The notes beneath the pieces are model-generated. The model worked only from the letters and a program-made list of their open reading frames with translations. It ran no database searches and was not told where the DNA came from. A stretch of 64,000 nt of DNA from Trochalopteron elliotii (taxonomy: Eukaryota; Chordata; Aves; Passeriformes; Leiothrichidae), in assembly GCA_024734555.1 (NCBI GenBank), contig JANPWX010000009.1, positions 2,547,728 through 2,611,727 of the forward strand, in the 5' to 3' direction. Position 1 is the stretch's first letter, and every line of letters starts with the position of its first letter. A program made the translations under genes and the position numbers. Of the stretch, positions 48,601 through 62,622 are shown one piece after another.

Positions 48601-49572
48601 AAGTTTGGAAAATTAACTCTGTGGTGCATTAATCTGTTTAAAGGTTCTGGCTACTGTTTAAAATATCATAGTACAAAATAATCTAATACATCTTTCCACT
48701 CCATTCTTAAACCTGAGTAAAAGTAAAACATTAGCCCATATATTTATCTACAAAAGTCAGTTCTGTCTTTTCTTCCATGCTTTTGTTTTCCTATGAAATC
48801 AAGAGCAGCTGAGCATACAGGGCCAAGGAAGTTGCCTTAGTGATTTTGTGGATCATCTTTTCCTTACAGATGAAAAGATACTAACACTTCCTTGCATGAA
48901 GTGTCTTTTTAAACTGTCAAAGATGCTTGATTAATCCTTGTTCTGTGAAAAAACCTTCATGCTTGGCTCCTTGTGTCTGTGGAAGCCAGCTTTCTGCTTC
49001 AGCACCTCTTTTATTAACCCTGATCTCACCATGCAAACAATACAAGTTTTTGCACTTCTGAAGCTCTCAGATTATATTCTACGTTTGCATACTGTGAGAA
49101 AACTTTCATGCGTGATTGAGCCTGTTTACATTTTCCCCATCTGATTTGAACTGCTCAGATTTTATGAGTGCCTCTAACTCAGCTGACAAAGATAGCTTGT
49201 CTCTGCACAATTAAGTCTTTCAGAGTAGCCAGAAGTACCAAGAGAGTGGAAGGGAAAACATAGGAAGCTCTAAAGGACAGATTCCTACTTAAACATTTGA
49301 GTTAAATTTCTTTCAGAGGTATCCTACAAATGAAAGCACAATCAATGTGTTTCTGGTTTTGCTCCTATGTTACAAATCTCATAAAGGTCCTTGAATATTT
49401 GCTAATTTTTTAATTCACAATTTTGGTTTTGGGGCTTCATTTTTTATTTCTAGAATTCAGAATTGCAATCCATATTTCTTGCAAAAGTTCATTTTGGTCA
49501 TTTTGGTTTAATTTGGTTTGGTTTTCTAAGAAAACTTTAGAACCAGGAGAAAAATCTGTCTTGTTATGGCAG

Positions 49573-49608
49573 CAAACAAACAAACAAACAAACAAACAAA
49601 CAAACAAA
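49573..49608. repeat. (CAAA)n microsatellite
   Basis: Nine consecutive CAAA units with no visible interruption, likely length-polymorphic. Confidence 0.93.
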
Positions 49609-52600
49609 GTAATGGAAATTGGTTAATTAAAAATATTCTAACCAATCTAAATATATTGTCCAAAATGTTTAGTTTTATTGAGGCTGGAGAAAAATAAAGC
49701 ATCTTTTCCATTGTTGACTACCACCTTCTATTTAGAGAAAGTTCACTAATATAAACCAAATATTTGAAAGTCTGTTATGTTCACAATTCTAAAAACATTT
49801 ATGCAAAACATATTTTAATCATAAACAATGATTAAAATACTGAATGTTTCCCAGGTTAACCATGGCCAAGCCAAAATATTTTCTGCCCACTCTGATGAAA
49901 TGAAGAAGGAATTTTGTTTCCCTTTCTTAAATCAAATGTACTAATTCAATAGCTCTACCTAAAAAAAACTTGTGAGAAAACACTCCTTTGTTTAAGATTT
50001 AAAACCCACAGAGCTTTTAAGAGCAAATAAAGATTGTGCCAGATGCTGCACAAATCACATATGCACGTTCATCAGTGATCCCTGCTCAGCCATACTTCAG
50101 GACAAATAAATAATATGTGGAGATGAAGCCTCTAAAGAGTCCCTTGGGAAAACCAGGAAATACCTGATTTTATATTCCTGATATTTCTAAGCACATCACT
50201 TAAATAAAATAAACTCAACCTCAAAAGGAGAAAGTTTTCTAGCTTTTCTTTCACATCATGAAGAAGAAGAGAGGGCAAAATTCCAGTTTTCCATCTCACT
50301 CCAAGTCACCTTTAAAAGTGCATGCTTTTCCACAGCTCCAACTCCTGTTCCTTTAATTAAGAATGACAGATGCTCAACATCTGGAGAAAATAAGGTCTGA
50401 TTTAGTGGCTGCATTGCACTGGTGGAAACTTCAGACTGCAGGTTTGGAGTTACAGAAGGTTTGAAGTAGATATTTAAGCCAGTTGAGCTGCTGAAAGAAA
50501 ACACATGAAGTGATGAATAAAGAAACAACATGAGAAGGAGCCTTAATTTCACTTAAATGGTATATTTCCATTTTTCATCGTCATAAGCAACCTGCCAGCC
50601 TGGTCAGTCCTCTGTAACTCTGTGTCTCCCTTGTCTTGTGTGCTTGCCCTATGCTGTTTGAATTAACCGATCTTTTGTCTTTGCTCATTTGTTACATCTC
50701 ACCATCATATTATCACACATATTTCAGTGGCAGATTAAATATAAAAAAAAAAAGAGGAAGAAAACCTCAGATGCTCCAGTACAGTGAATTAAATAACATG
50801 GCACTATGCTGACCACAGGCAGTTTTCCCACTCCTTGGCTGTGAGCTCGAAAAACGTCAAGTCCATCAAACATAATTTGGGCTCAAGGATCTTCAGTGTA
50901 AAGACACTTCCAGTCTCTCTGCTCATGTCAGTGCATGAGGCTGGCCAGGTGTCGGAAGTGGGAAGGCAAAGGGAGCATGGGGAGGGTCTTCAGGCCTACA
51001 CTGTGCTAGATCCAGTACCCCATCATCAACTCTTGGCCATACAGACCCAACAGACATGTAGTGATACTTTCTGCAAGTCTATTCCATTTTGCCTCTGATG
51101 GTAATTGATAAATTACCTATCACAAGGAGACTTTACATAATTTTCTCCTCCATCTTCTTGATGAGACAGACCAAGAAAGTGGCTGGGCGGGGGGCTGGCA
51201 GATGACCAAGGTCAACCCATCTCAACATGTAAATAATGTACTGTATCTTTTAATTGAAATGTAGGCAATATAGCTATTCTGGTTTAGTCTGCTTTCTCCA
51301 CAGAAACAAGCCCTTTCCTACCTTCCTACCTCCCCCCAGCTAAGAAAAAAAGGAAACAAAACCCAAGCAAACACAGCAACAAAAACACCACAAGTCATTC
51401 TTGCAAACTGATTCACAAAAAAAAATGTGCTGTAAACTCATGCTTACCTTCCATATAGTAAAATATATTGAATAAGTATTATGGGAGATATTTAGCCACA
51501 GGGCAGTATCTACAAGTTACTGGCAATACATTTTGTGTGACTTTCAACATTTTGAAAAAGAGGCAACTAACTTTATTCAGACATAATTTTTCACTATTGT
51601 ATAAAGCTAAGTCTAAAATAAAGTGTTTTCTAAAATATGCAGAGTCCATTTTCTCCCCTAGACTCTTCTGCCGTACTGAAAATTATTTCTTGTGTGCCTT
51701 TTTCCATCATAGTCCAGAAACCAGATTAAGGAAACAGCACTGGAAAAAACTAATCTTCTAGTATTTCCAGCCTAAGTAGTAGTCCAGGCCTCTGGACCCA
51801 TGATTTTCTGAACCAGTCCTCCTACTGTGAATGTATAATTTTGGCTTTAAAGAGGAATCCCAGGACTATTGCAGGTGCCAGGAAAAATGTTTCATGTCCA
51901 CTCAAGCTCAACAGCAAGCATAAAGGCTGTGGGGAGGAGGTATACATATAAACTGAGGTGAAAATTATCAGTTCAGGGAAAAATTGAAATATCTCAGTCC
52001 TTTTGGAATAGATCTTGCTGGAGGAAAAAAAATGCTTAAGTGGCACAGATTTGTCTGCTGACAGTATTAAGGTCATGGATTTTAATTGAGATTTTCTTCA
52101 ACTGATGGCAATTTCTATTTTATCTGATATTTGAGAGGAGGTTTTCTGGGTAGAAAGCATAGTTCAGCAATAAAAGGAATCCTGGGAAGGCCAAGGAGTA
52201 AACATCACCTTTTAGCCTTTCTGGGATTTGACATTATTGTTCATAAAGAAGGGAAATTGTGGGGTTATTTATTTTATTTAGCATTCTTCCTGTTTCTGAT
52301 AATTGCAAGGTTTGTTTTCTCCAAACCAGGGGCTTTAAAAGAAAATCTCTCCAGACCAGTTAAAGTGCATAATAATACATATTAAATGTTAATTGTTATT
52401 CCTATTAACAACAATCTAAAATTCAGTTTCTTTAAAGAAACTTGTATAAGAAAGAGCAAGACAGAAAGGAAAACTAGTCTTCAGAAAATGACTAATACGT
52501 GATAGGTGTGTAAAAAAGCTTTGAGGTAAAAAACTAGTTATGTGGGAAAGATATTCAACTCAATTAGATGTTTTTGAAATTGGAAAATGAACCAGAAAGA

Positions 52601-53600
52601 AAAAATAAGGTTTGCATAATTTTATATAGTTAGAATTTTCATCTTGAACAGTGAGGAAGTTATGAGATTTTTAGAAGTCTTTCATGTCAAAACATTTTCT
52701 TTCCTTTGAAGGCTAGTGTTTGAGTCATCTCAAATTTCATCTTTCTTCTAAGAAGACTGAATTTCCTCATCATGGGGAAAGCCTTCTCCTCTCCATGACT
52801 CCCATGCAATACCAGCTGTACTTGAACTGTTCAGAATGCTGTGTCTAACATGTCCCAAGAAACTACCCCAAGAGAGAAATCCCACATCCACCCTAAGCAA
52901 TCCATTTGAGGGTCTAACTGTCTTCGCAGATTTTAAAATTTTATGCAATTGAAACTTATTTCCCATTGTCCTCCTCAGAGAGAATGAGGCACTGTTTATT
53001 CTTCTTCAGAATGAGATCTTTTACACATGTAAGCTGATTGTCCCCAGGGAGACGCCCCCCGCCTTTTTTTTTTCTAGATTATTTTTGCCAAGGTCATATT
53101 TCTTGTGTAGTCTTTTAGGTTTATTCCTCTCTGTCTCGCTTTTTATTCCTAAGAATTGTGCCCTCTGTTACTTCACAACTGTTCTCACACCAGCTGCCTT
53201 TCTGCAATGAATTTCTGTGAAGTTCTTTGAAGGTAGGGTAGGAACTGCTTGACAGGCTATTTGTCACCATACCAGCTTTCTAAAAGATGGTTGGGTATTT
53301 AAAGTCCTCCATCAACACCAAGTCTTTCATCATACCTGATCTCCCAGGCTGGGTGTTCAACGGCAGACTTCAGCATCAGATCACTCTTTCCAACCTTCTG
53401 TTATTGCCCAGAGATTTCAACCGGACTGTCATCCCTTCCATTCGGGACTTCAGAGCATGCATGCATGATCATGACACTTCCAGATTTGTAAAAATTCACT
53501 AAACCAGTACCAGAAAAACCTAGCATTTGTCAGGGCTATCATCCTAACATGAATGGATACAGCTTCAGTATTGATGCCAGCCAGGTTTAGGATTGTATCA

Positions 53601-56600
53601 ACATATGTCAAATTAGAATGCATCTGTTATGGCTCTTCTTTGCTGCTTTACTGCTGCCCAGCTTCCAGCTCCCAGGTACCAACCACACTGCCTGCCATGT
53701 TTATGTGACTGCTTTACATACCAAGGGCTGTTATACTGGTGTAATTTATACATCACCTGTTTTACAACCTCACAAAGTGCCCCATTATGTGGGAGTCAGG
53801 CTGCCTTGTGCTTGGATCATTTTCTGACTCCTGCATGTGTGTAATATATTCATTTCCAGCACTGCTGAACTGTGCTTAGCCATCAGAAAGGTGGTTGTTC
53901 CAGGTCGTCTTATTGTACAATTCAGGTTTTTTATATTGACAAAGCTTAAATGAGATAAATATTTAAGCAGAGATAGTGGGATAGTGTAGTAACATTTCTT
54001 TCTTCATTATAATGGCATAGAAACAAGAGCTATTGCCTTTCTTCCCTCCCTGCTTAGCTCACTGAAAGCATACATTGCAGTGCACAGAAAAATGGCAAAA
54101 TTTCTTTATTCTTAACGATAGCACACTAATGTGTGTTATCTGTAACTGAGTTTATGTCCCTTCTGATTCCTGTGGTTGCACAGTAAAACATTGCTCTACC
54201 TTCAAAGAGCCAGTGATTTACAGACCGTACCACACTCCCTTTTAGGACCCTGTTCACACAGGACACAACCCAGGTGGGGGTCACTGAAGTCTGGCAGGAT
54301 GCAGTGCCCATGTAAAGAGCTGGTAGAAGAGACCCCATCACACAGCCAGATTTTATTTAAAGAACTGATCAATTCAAAATACTTTTACTGCAACTATTCT
54401 GTGCACAAAGACCCTTTGCCCTTTAAAACAGAGTATATGATATAAATTGAACATCTCCATTCCCCAATTGAGGGCATTTCTTTTTTAAAAAATAAGATAA
54501 TTTGTAAGAGAATCTTGTTCAGTCATTTATAAATAGTCACCTCTGTAAACCAAGAAATAACCTTGTTTAAAAAAGTACCAACATTGTTGTTCTGTTGTCA
54601 CCCGCTGGTAATTGAAAATGTGTTTCTGTCAGTTTCTCCTAAGACAGAATGTAATTCTTTCTAAGATCTTGATCTTAAATTGGCAAAAAAAAAAAAAAGT
54701 CAGTGATAAAGGAGCCAGAAGTTGTTATTCGTACTTTGCACTGGTGATATTGCTACTGCCCTTTCTTATAATCTAAGACATTATTCTTTCTGGCTCCTGG
54801 AGGGCAGCAGTACAGTCCTACTTTTTCATTTTTTCCTCTTGCATTGGTATTGCACACTGCTTTGTACTGAAATGTGAGGACCTGCATTACAAAACAAACA
54901 AACACCCAAAACCATACAGGACCAAATCTTGAAGTCTCACCTTAGTTTTCAGATTTGCCATTACTCATATGAATTCAAAAGGGATTGTACTAAGCAGATC
55001 AGGGGAAGAATTAAGAAAAGCTCTGTGATTAAGGCAGGTCTTTATGGTAGAGTAATAACAAACCCTCTGTTCCTCTGCTTGTGCTTCACAGATTTAATCT
55101 GATTTTGTTTGTCTGGACTTGTGGAATAAAATAATAAGAGTATTCCTTGCACTGTCTGATTGATCTCTTGTCCCAAAAAACCAAAAACGCCTATCAAAGG
55201 AGAACTAGATTTGAGTTGAGGCAGCACTGAGAAATACATCTTTGCAGATTCTGTACTTGAGGTGCCTCATGCCCAGTGAGACCAAGGAAAGGAGGCACCA
55301 GCATCATAGTCAGGGCTATTTGCATTGTTGTACCCATCTTCCCCTTGAGCTAGCTCAGGTAACAGTAGAGAAGATGGTTTATTCCCAGAAAGCCCCCACA
55401 GATCCCAGTGTCTTCTAAAAATAACAGTTCCTCCTCTGGTGTAAGTACAGACCTCTTCTGCAGGTTACAGACAATGATTACAAACAATGTCTAACAAGCA
55501 ACCATGTAGATCAATCCAAAAGGAAAGAAGGGAAGCCAAGGGAAAGATCATAGGCAAACTGCATCAGTTAGAGGAGCTGAGATTTGTCACTACAAACTGA
55601 AGCTTAAAGGGCCAGTTTTGCTGGACAATTTGTGATATATTAATCAAGTTAAAAATTTTAGGCTTATAATGTCATGGTTTCTGTTATTATTTTTTTCTGT
55701 ATAATCATCACCTCTGCCTTTTTTTTTTCCCCTACATGCCTTCATTACCCCCACACATTTTCTAATATTTTTTTAGGACCTTTAAGTTTTTGCTGAACTT
55801 TTTTCTTGATTGATAGTGGAGGTTGGAGAGTCACCCTTAAAATATTTTAATTCTTTTGGAAAGTTAAGTACTCAAAAAACATGGGACATGATCTGACTTG
55901 GAGGCTTGGTTTGCAATCTCTCAGCAGAGTATCATGAAGACAATAAAAGTTTCTCCATAACTCTACCAGAATATCTCACTTAGATGAAAAGGTTACTGCA
56001 GGTCATGGGGGTAAGGCAGTTCATTCACTATCACCCATTCCACTCAGGTCCTCTCTCTGCTGAGAGTGTCTAGAGGCTAACTGCATTCCAAAGGAAGATT
56101 TTAGATGTGGACATACTTTCTTTATGCTGTAGACTAGGACCAACGGTTCATATCCATTAGGCCAGCAAAAGAAAGCAATCAGATGGCAATGATTTTCAAT
56201 CACTCCTGGTTCAGGGTTAGATTCAAACAAGTGACCTGGAGGTGAAATGTTCCACATCCCATTACTGATCTTCTAAATTATTCTTCCCCCACAGATGAGG
56301 CTTGACACGCATAAAAAAGTAGATTGTGAGGAATTGCAATAGGAAAACTGAGACAGTAGCTCATAATAGATGTGGATTTTGTAAGCCCTTTATGCCTAGG
56401 CAGTATTGTTATGGTACAATGATAGGGCAGAATTATTGACTGTATCTAGTGGGTCGTAACTGAGTAACCACACACAGCATAACCAGTTTATGAACTAATT
56501 CAACTGCTTTACAGTGTATGGCAATTTTTCTTCATATGAAGAAGCAGCTTATTAGAATTTCTATATTTTGGAACTATTTAAAATAAGGAATAGCTGACAT

Positions 56601-59600
56601 AATCTGCTTCCTCAAAGAAGAATTTATTCCTAATATTTTTTTCTTCTTATAACTTCTCCAGTAACTTACTGATGGATAGAAACATTTTTCAGAAAATTTG
56701 TCTCTGGGGTGCAACCAAATCTGAAGATGAGAAAAAGTGCTGTATCTCATGGAGGATTTCATAGGAAATATAGAATGGGAGAAAATTAAATTCCAAAATA
56801 AAAAGTGCCTCAGAAGATACTTTGGGGGACTGAGTTCAGTAAAAGAGGTAAAAAATGCTTAGGTAGTTTCCTTCACGCCCTGGACAGTTATCTGCCTCAT
56901 TGGAGAGAAATACAAACATTAAATGAGATATCTGAGGCAAGACAAACACTTCTAAGGACTTACATCATTCTCTCTTTTCCCCTGTCTCTGTCTTTCTGAT
57001 GCTATGAGACATTTAGCAGCTCCCACAAGGGCTCTCCCCCTCCAACCCAGCAGCCTCCAGTCATGGACCAAAGGTGCCACCAGTGCTAGACCATGACAGA
57101 CTGGCCCAACTCCAAACAAGAACAAACAGCTTTGTGTTTGTCCAGGCTTGAAATAGTTTCATTCTTTGAGAGGAAGAACATTTTGCAAATTTGTGGGGTT
57201 TTATGTTTGTCTAAAATCTAAACAGAACTTCTTGTTTAGTGAAGCTTTTTTTTTTTTTCAGGGAGCAGGCAACCATAAGAAGTGAAGATCTCGCAAAGCA
57301 TTTTTTCTTTTCAATTCCCACCTCTGGCAAGCAGCTCATGCAGCAAAGAGAAGGCGCACAACAGAGCTGGAGGAGCGAAAGTGTTCTGCTCTAAAAATAT
57401 GTGACTGTGAGTGATGCGGAAAGAGGTAGACAGGGAAGCAAGAGAGTGTTAGTAACACTTTTGAGGATCAATCAAGTGCTCGCCTTTCTGCTATCACTTG
57501 AACTGTGGTGTCACTCCTACAGGACTTTAGACAACTGTTTGTTGGAGCACTTAAAAAATCCATCACTTTCCCTTTTCAGGGATGAATGAAAAATAGCAAC
57601 TAGGGGAAGAATAAATTGCTTATTCCACATGAGAAAGGCTGGCTGAGTTTGGCATCAAATAAAACTTCCTTCACACAATGCAAGATTGCTTGTGTGCTGA
57701 GAAACCAAATGGGCTGTCAGATTTTAGATCCAAGCTGACTTTGAGGTGTATTGGGACCTTGGTTATACAATTAAGTCAGAGGGAATATAATTCTTCACAG
57801 TGTTATCCAGTCCATATGTAACTTGAAGTTTGTCCTCTAATACTTATTTAGGATGAGCTAAAAAATTTGTCTCTCAACTGACTGCAGAAGGGACCTGGAC
57901 AGCTAACTTGGAATAGACAATCAATTTTTGATAGCTCACATTAGGGGAGGTGGAACCAACCTGCAGTATGTTTCATATAACCAGTAACCTACTATAATTT
58001 ATTTTTCAGAATTAAATTTAAAGAGTGGAGGAGGAGAATTTTGCCAGTAAGGCTTGAAAATAGACAGACACTTAGCAAGATAGAGACAAAAAATTATGTT
58101 CCTGGCTGAAGGTGACCCAAGGGAGAAGGCTTGCATTGAATAAGAGCAGCCAGATTGTATTTGGGGTGGGGGAGAGGGAGTGGGACAGGAGAGAGAAAAG
58201 GCTTTTAAAAGTCTTATTCCATATGTGGCCGAATAATAGAAGGTATGTCAGGAAAAATAAAAAAACACCAAACCATCAAAACTACCCTATGTCGCTGCAC
58301 TCTCCAGCTGACTCAGTGAGGTACTGGAGCCTTTTAAGCCCAGTTTGCAAAGATTCAGCAGACCACATCTTGGACAGGTTCACAGCAAGGAGTTTACATC
58401 TCTCGTCTCTAAGCTAAACTCAAGTCTGGCATAAACATACCAGTGTTTGTCACTCAAATGCTGCCCGTAGTAGTGCTTCTCCCAGTAGTATGGCCTCTAT
58501 GGTGTTATTCAGCACCATTGGTTATCAAAAATGAAATAAGGATGATTTAAGGAGAGGAAAGGAGAAAAGTGGGTGAAAAGCACCATCCAATCTATTCAGT
58601 CACTCAGAGGATAAAAATACTTAAATATCTGAAAGGCAGTTACATTGCACCATCGGTTTAATTGGTCTACATATCAGAAAATTATCTTTTACTTAGCAAG
58701 GAAGTGTTTATACATCAGAGTCAGGATACCTCTTGTGCTGATAATGTGGAATAAGAAACGCATAAGCTTTTACAACCACAGGAAAGAAGACTAATAACAA
58801 GAAAGCAGATTAAGCTTTTACAAATAAGAAACTATCTCCCAGCTACAGTAGACCATTGATCAGAAACAAGACTACACCTTAATGGTTCTTGTTTTCTAGG
58901 GACTGACACCACTCATGGCTGCAGACAGGAGAGGAAATTTACCCACAGAAAGCTACCTGTGATGTACTGGCAGGAGACACTATAGAGATGCTGAGCTTCT
59001 GCCTCTATTCCTGCCAAAGCATTGCAGGGTTGGACTGGGAGATTTTACTAACAATTTTTTAATAACTTCAGCTTTTCCTTCCATACTGTAGAGTCTGATA
59101 GTGATTTTGGCACTTTTGTACCTGGCTGGACAGGTTTTGTAGAAGGGAGGAGCAGACAAGTTTGACAACTTTCAGGCTTCATTAAGTTCAAAGATTAAAC
59201 TACGTGCAAATCTATGGACAACGTGGCTGAATGTTGACTTGCATCTGTGTATAGGCATTGCTATTTGTACTCAGTCAGCTTCAGAACAGTCTATTCAAAT
59301 TCCCCTGAGTAATCTGCTCAAGGCAAAGCTAAACACTTGAAGTCAAATCTAATTACCTCTGTGCAGAGTGGCCATCTAGCCAGCACTGTCCATTTTTGGT
59401 CAGTCTGGATGCTGTCACACCATCTCTTTAAGTGCCCAACAGCAAATTGGTGAAATATGCAGAAGCAGGGACATTAAAGCATATGCTCAAGATGTTATAC
59501 CTCATGTGCTTGCCATTGACAGCTTAATTTTCACGTTTGTGAATGTTGTGATCTTGTTCACCATAATCAGCATACAGATACATGAAGAACTAATGCTTGT

Positions 59601-60860
59601 TTATTTCTTATTGATGTACTTTAGCTGAATTAATACAAGAAAGCACCAAAAAGCGTTCTTTTAGAACATCAAGTGTGATATGAAATGAGAAAGTGAAAGC
59701 AGAGACCAGTTCTGTGTAGTCCCATAAAGGGATGTGCCCTGTTATCCCCACTGTTTGTCAGTAGAAGCTGGAGGGTTTGCTGTAATAAAAGTGATTTGAG
59801 CAACCAAGGGGAATTTTTCAAGCCCAGCAGTTGAAATGTGTTACACTGCCATATCTTTGCCTAATTCTGGCTCACAAAGCAAGCCCAGTGTTTGTCAAAA
59901 TCACAAATTACCTGGAATTTAAGAGCTCAGAAGTCCCAAAGTCCAGCCTCCTCCTTCCTGTGCTATGCTGCTTGCTGTGAAAAGAAAAATATTGGAAGGT
60001 TTTGAGAGGCTCCCCAGATTGACGTCTGCTGTTCGATACCCACCTAATGAGCTGCTTAACAACTGTTACCAAAATTAATGAGTCAAGTCACAGTTGTAAT
60101 TACCATATTGCAGATCACAGTATTGTATTAGATTACCATGGACTTCTATTTAGGAATATTTACACCATGACGACTGTTTAAAATGTGCTCCAGTGTTTCA
60201 GCAGATTGCATTGCCTCATAGCCCATATTTATTAGGCTAGGCAGGAGTCACAGGAATGAATTCATGAATTCTTTGGCTCCAGCTTGTAGGGATCAATGAA
60301 GAGCCAATCTTAATATTAAGAATATCCAGGTATTGAAAAATGCACAAATGTAAAACAGACCTTAATTGTGCATGTGAGCATATGCAGCAAAGGAGCAAGT
60401 ATCTGGGTGATGAAAACAGTAATCTGAGGCCAGAAGCAAATCCTTCATTTTCAGGATATATTAATACAACTGGGCATAAATTAGTCTGATTTAACTCCTA
60501 CTTCAGGAGAGAAGCAGAATGCTCAGAATATAGTTCTCCAGCAATTTAGGATAACCAAGCATAGTTTCCTCATACAGAGTCATGTTCTCTTCTGTTCAGA
60601 AAGAGGTAATAAACAGTTCTACACAACAACATCCTATACATTATCTTGGAAAGGCTGTAATTTTACTTTCCTTCTATTTCACTCTCTGGTAATGGGAGAT
60701 TACAAAATATAGATAAACAAATCTTCTTTGCTTCATGAAACCAAATGATGTGAAAATGGTCAGGGTTCTTGTGCATTTGGATTTAACTCCTATTTGTTTA
60801 CCACTAATAAGGGTTCAGTAGGCTGTGATATGTGTATGTGTGAGTAGAAATATTCTTTAT
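53601..60860. other. AT-rich unique sequence, no gene recognised
   Basis: About 7 kb without recognisable gene or transposon. Open frames are short. One at 53618-53827 begins with a hydrophobic signal-peptide-like run (MHLLWLFFAALLLPSF), but a competing frame overlaps it and nothing else supports it. Several A or T runs occur (54689, 55718, 57247). Confidence 0.5.
59400..59660. promoter_or_regulatory. Candidate conserved non-coding element (unverified)
   Basis: The stretch lacks repeats and stays rich in transcription-factor-like words, including TGACAGCTTAAT (MEIS/homeodomain-like). The texture resembles vertebrate conserved non-coding elements, but conservation cannot be observed from a single sequence. 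Confidence 0.18.
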
Positions 60861-60863
60861 TTG

Positions 60864-60902
<39 letters not shown>
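60864..60902. repeat. (TA)n microsatellite
   Basis: Alternating TA dinucleotides with one AAA interruption near the left end. This accounts for the Ile-Tyr repeat in the minus-strand frame at 60804-61025, which is not a gene. Confidence 0.95.
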
Positions 60903-60906
<4 letters not shown>

Positions 60907-62495
60907 GCACCTGAACCAGTACAAGTAAACCAGCTATTCAAGTATTCAAGGGTTGCCCTAAGCCAGGTATCACAACAGGGAAATGCTTCCTGGAGCCTCT
61001 CCTCCATCTGCCCAGTCCCATTCACTTTTCTGCAGCCCCCACCACCTCACTGTGTTTACAAAAGAGGGCTTGCCCATGCTACCTCCTGCTCCTGTGCAGG
61101 TCACTGGCAAGCTACAAAACTGCATACACTGTCTGATGGATAACTTAGCGGGACTTGCAATGAATGAACGTTTGAAGCACTTACCTTTGAATCCTGAAAG
61201 GGCAATTTCAGAATGGTTGGTCTTGGTACCCCCATTTCCTTCTCCAAAGAGAGCCTGTTAGGACAGACAAATGAGGCAAGTCAATAACATCCATGGGGAC
61301 AGGATATATTGAGCCAATTCAAGGGTAGGTGGGGAGCAGCTGCGGTCCAGCCTGTGAAATACTATAGTCATTGCCATTGTGCAGTGAGTGATCAAGCCCC
61401 CTTTATTTACACCTTCATATAAGTGCTGGCAAACACTGATTTATGTGCTGAAAGCTGAAAACTGGGGTATGGCCATGTTAAAGAAAGAAACATGAGCACA
61501 TACATGCCCAGACCAGCAAGCTATCTTCTGTTTGTCCAGGAGGATTTTAAGCCACAAAGACCTGAAGCAGATTGACCTTTTATTACTTTTGAATTGAGGA
61601 CAGAGTTCCACTTTAAAGGCTCAATTATATTGCTAGGCTTATTTGCTTTTTATGATTTTGGAAGATGCCATTGTAGCTTGGGCAATGAAACTGAGCTTAG
61701 GCTCTATTATGTGCTGAATTTCAAGCCCCGAATTGTAGTTTACAATTTTAATCAATTTGGTGCATGAAAAATTATTATATTTACATTTGAAGTGCAAAGT
61801 TATAAGGACTGATATTTGACAACATGGCTCAGATTTCTACCTCTGATATTTGACAACATGGCTCAGATTTCTGCCTGGTTTTACCTCTTGGAGAACATGG
61901 AGTTATCCTGAGAAGTATGTGGTTACTGGCCTTTTTGGAAAGTTCGATAGATTAATGATTTCTGATGTTCAGCTATAAATAGTTGATCTTCTGTAAAATT
62001 CATTCTATCAAGCATTTTTGAATGGGATATCTACTCTGATTTTACTAGGAGAAATTTAATTATTTGGATAACTAGACAGAGACTTTCATTTGTTTTCTAT
62101 CTACCTGCAGAATTACTTGTTTTAGTTGCCTAGTGCTTTAATAATCTATTGACCTCTTCAGGAAAGAGGAACCTTGCTGCTAAAGACCATTCACGGTGTG
62201 GTTATTGGAAGGTTCTGAGACAGATGCTTTATGTGAGGAAATGCCAGCGTGCAGCAAAAATGTGTGTGCTGGAACCGGCATTTACCACTTTCTGTGTTAG
62301 AAATGTAGGAAAGCATGAGTAAACATTATGTGTCCAAGTCTTCATTTGAAACCATGACTGTCCAGGAAATTGGTTTTTCCTAACTGAGAAGCTTCCAGAG
62401 CACTGTACAACATATGGACCCTTTCAATGCTGGATGAGAGAAATCAGATTTATTTCAAAGTATTATTTAGTAGATCCCTATAAGGAGACACAGTG
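60903..62495. other. Unique sequence, candidate conserved non-coding stretch
   Basis: No gene recognised. The interval about 61600-61800 is AT-rich and repeat-free with homeodomain-like words (CAATTTTAATC, TTATTATATTTACATTTG), suggestive of a regulatory element but unproven. Confidence 0.35.
61809..61876. repeat. 34-bp tandem duplication, one mismatch
   Basis: CTGATATTTGACAACATGGC... occurs as two adjacent 34-bp copies (61809-61842 and 61843-61876) differing at a single base (A versus G near the end). Such high identity indicates a recent duplication or a polymorphic allele. Confidence 0.93.
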
Positions 62496-62496
62496 C

Positions 62497-62622
62497 AAGA
62501 GAAAGGGAAGGAAGAGAGAAAGGGAGGGAGGGAGGGAGCGAGGGAGGAAGGAAACAAGGAAGGGAGAGTGGGAGGAAGAAAAAAAATGAGGGACGGAAGG
62601 AGGAAAAAAGAAAGAAAGAAAA
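62497..62622. repeat. Polypurine tract, (GGGA)n/(GAAG)n-like
   Basis: About 126 bases of almost pure A and G, with only a few C or T interruptions, made of GGGA, GGAA and GAAA units. Long mirror-like purine runs can adopt triplex DNA. Confidence 0.93.

Larger units (their letters stand above)
44601..53600. other. AT-rich unique sequence, no gene recognised
   Basis: About 9 kb with short chance open frames (the longest is 111 codons at 47443-47778 plus). Simple repeats within it are listed separately. No CR1 tail, LTR boundary, tRNA or coding domain was seen. Confidence 0.5.

Noticed and set aside
49526..49711. A minus-strand frame with repeated Cys-Leu-Phe-Val
   Set aside because: It is a translation of the (CAAA)n microsatellite.
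53618..53844. A small secreted protein starting MHLLWLFFAALLLPSF
   Set aside because: The signal-like start is appealing, but a second frame overlaps with equal openness and no splice, promoter or homology evidence exists.
60020..60050. A GTTCGATACC word resembling a tRNA B box
   Set aside because: No A box or cloverleaf could be placed upstream at tRNA spacing.
60804..61025. A minus-strand frame with an Ile-Tyr repeat
   Set aside because: It is a translation of the (TA)n microsatellite.
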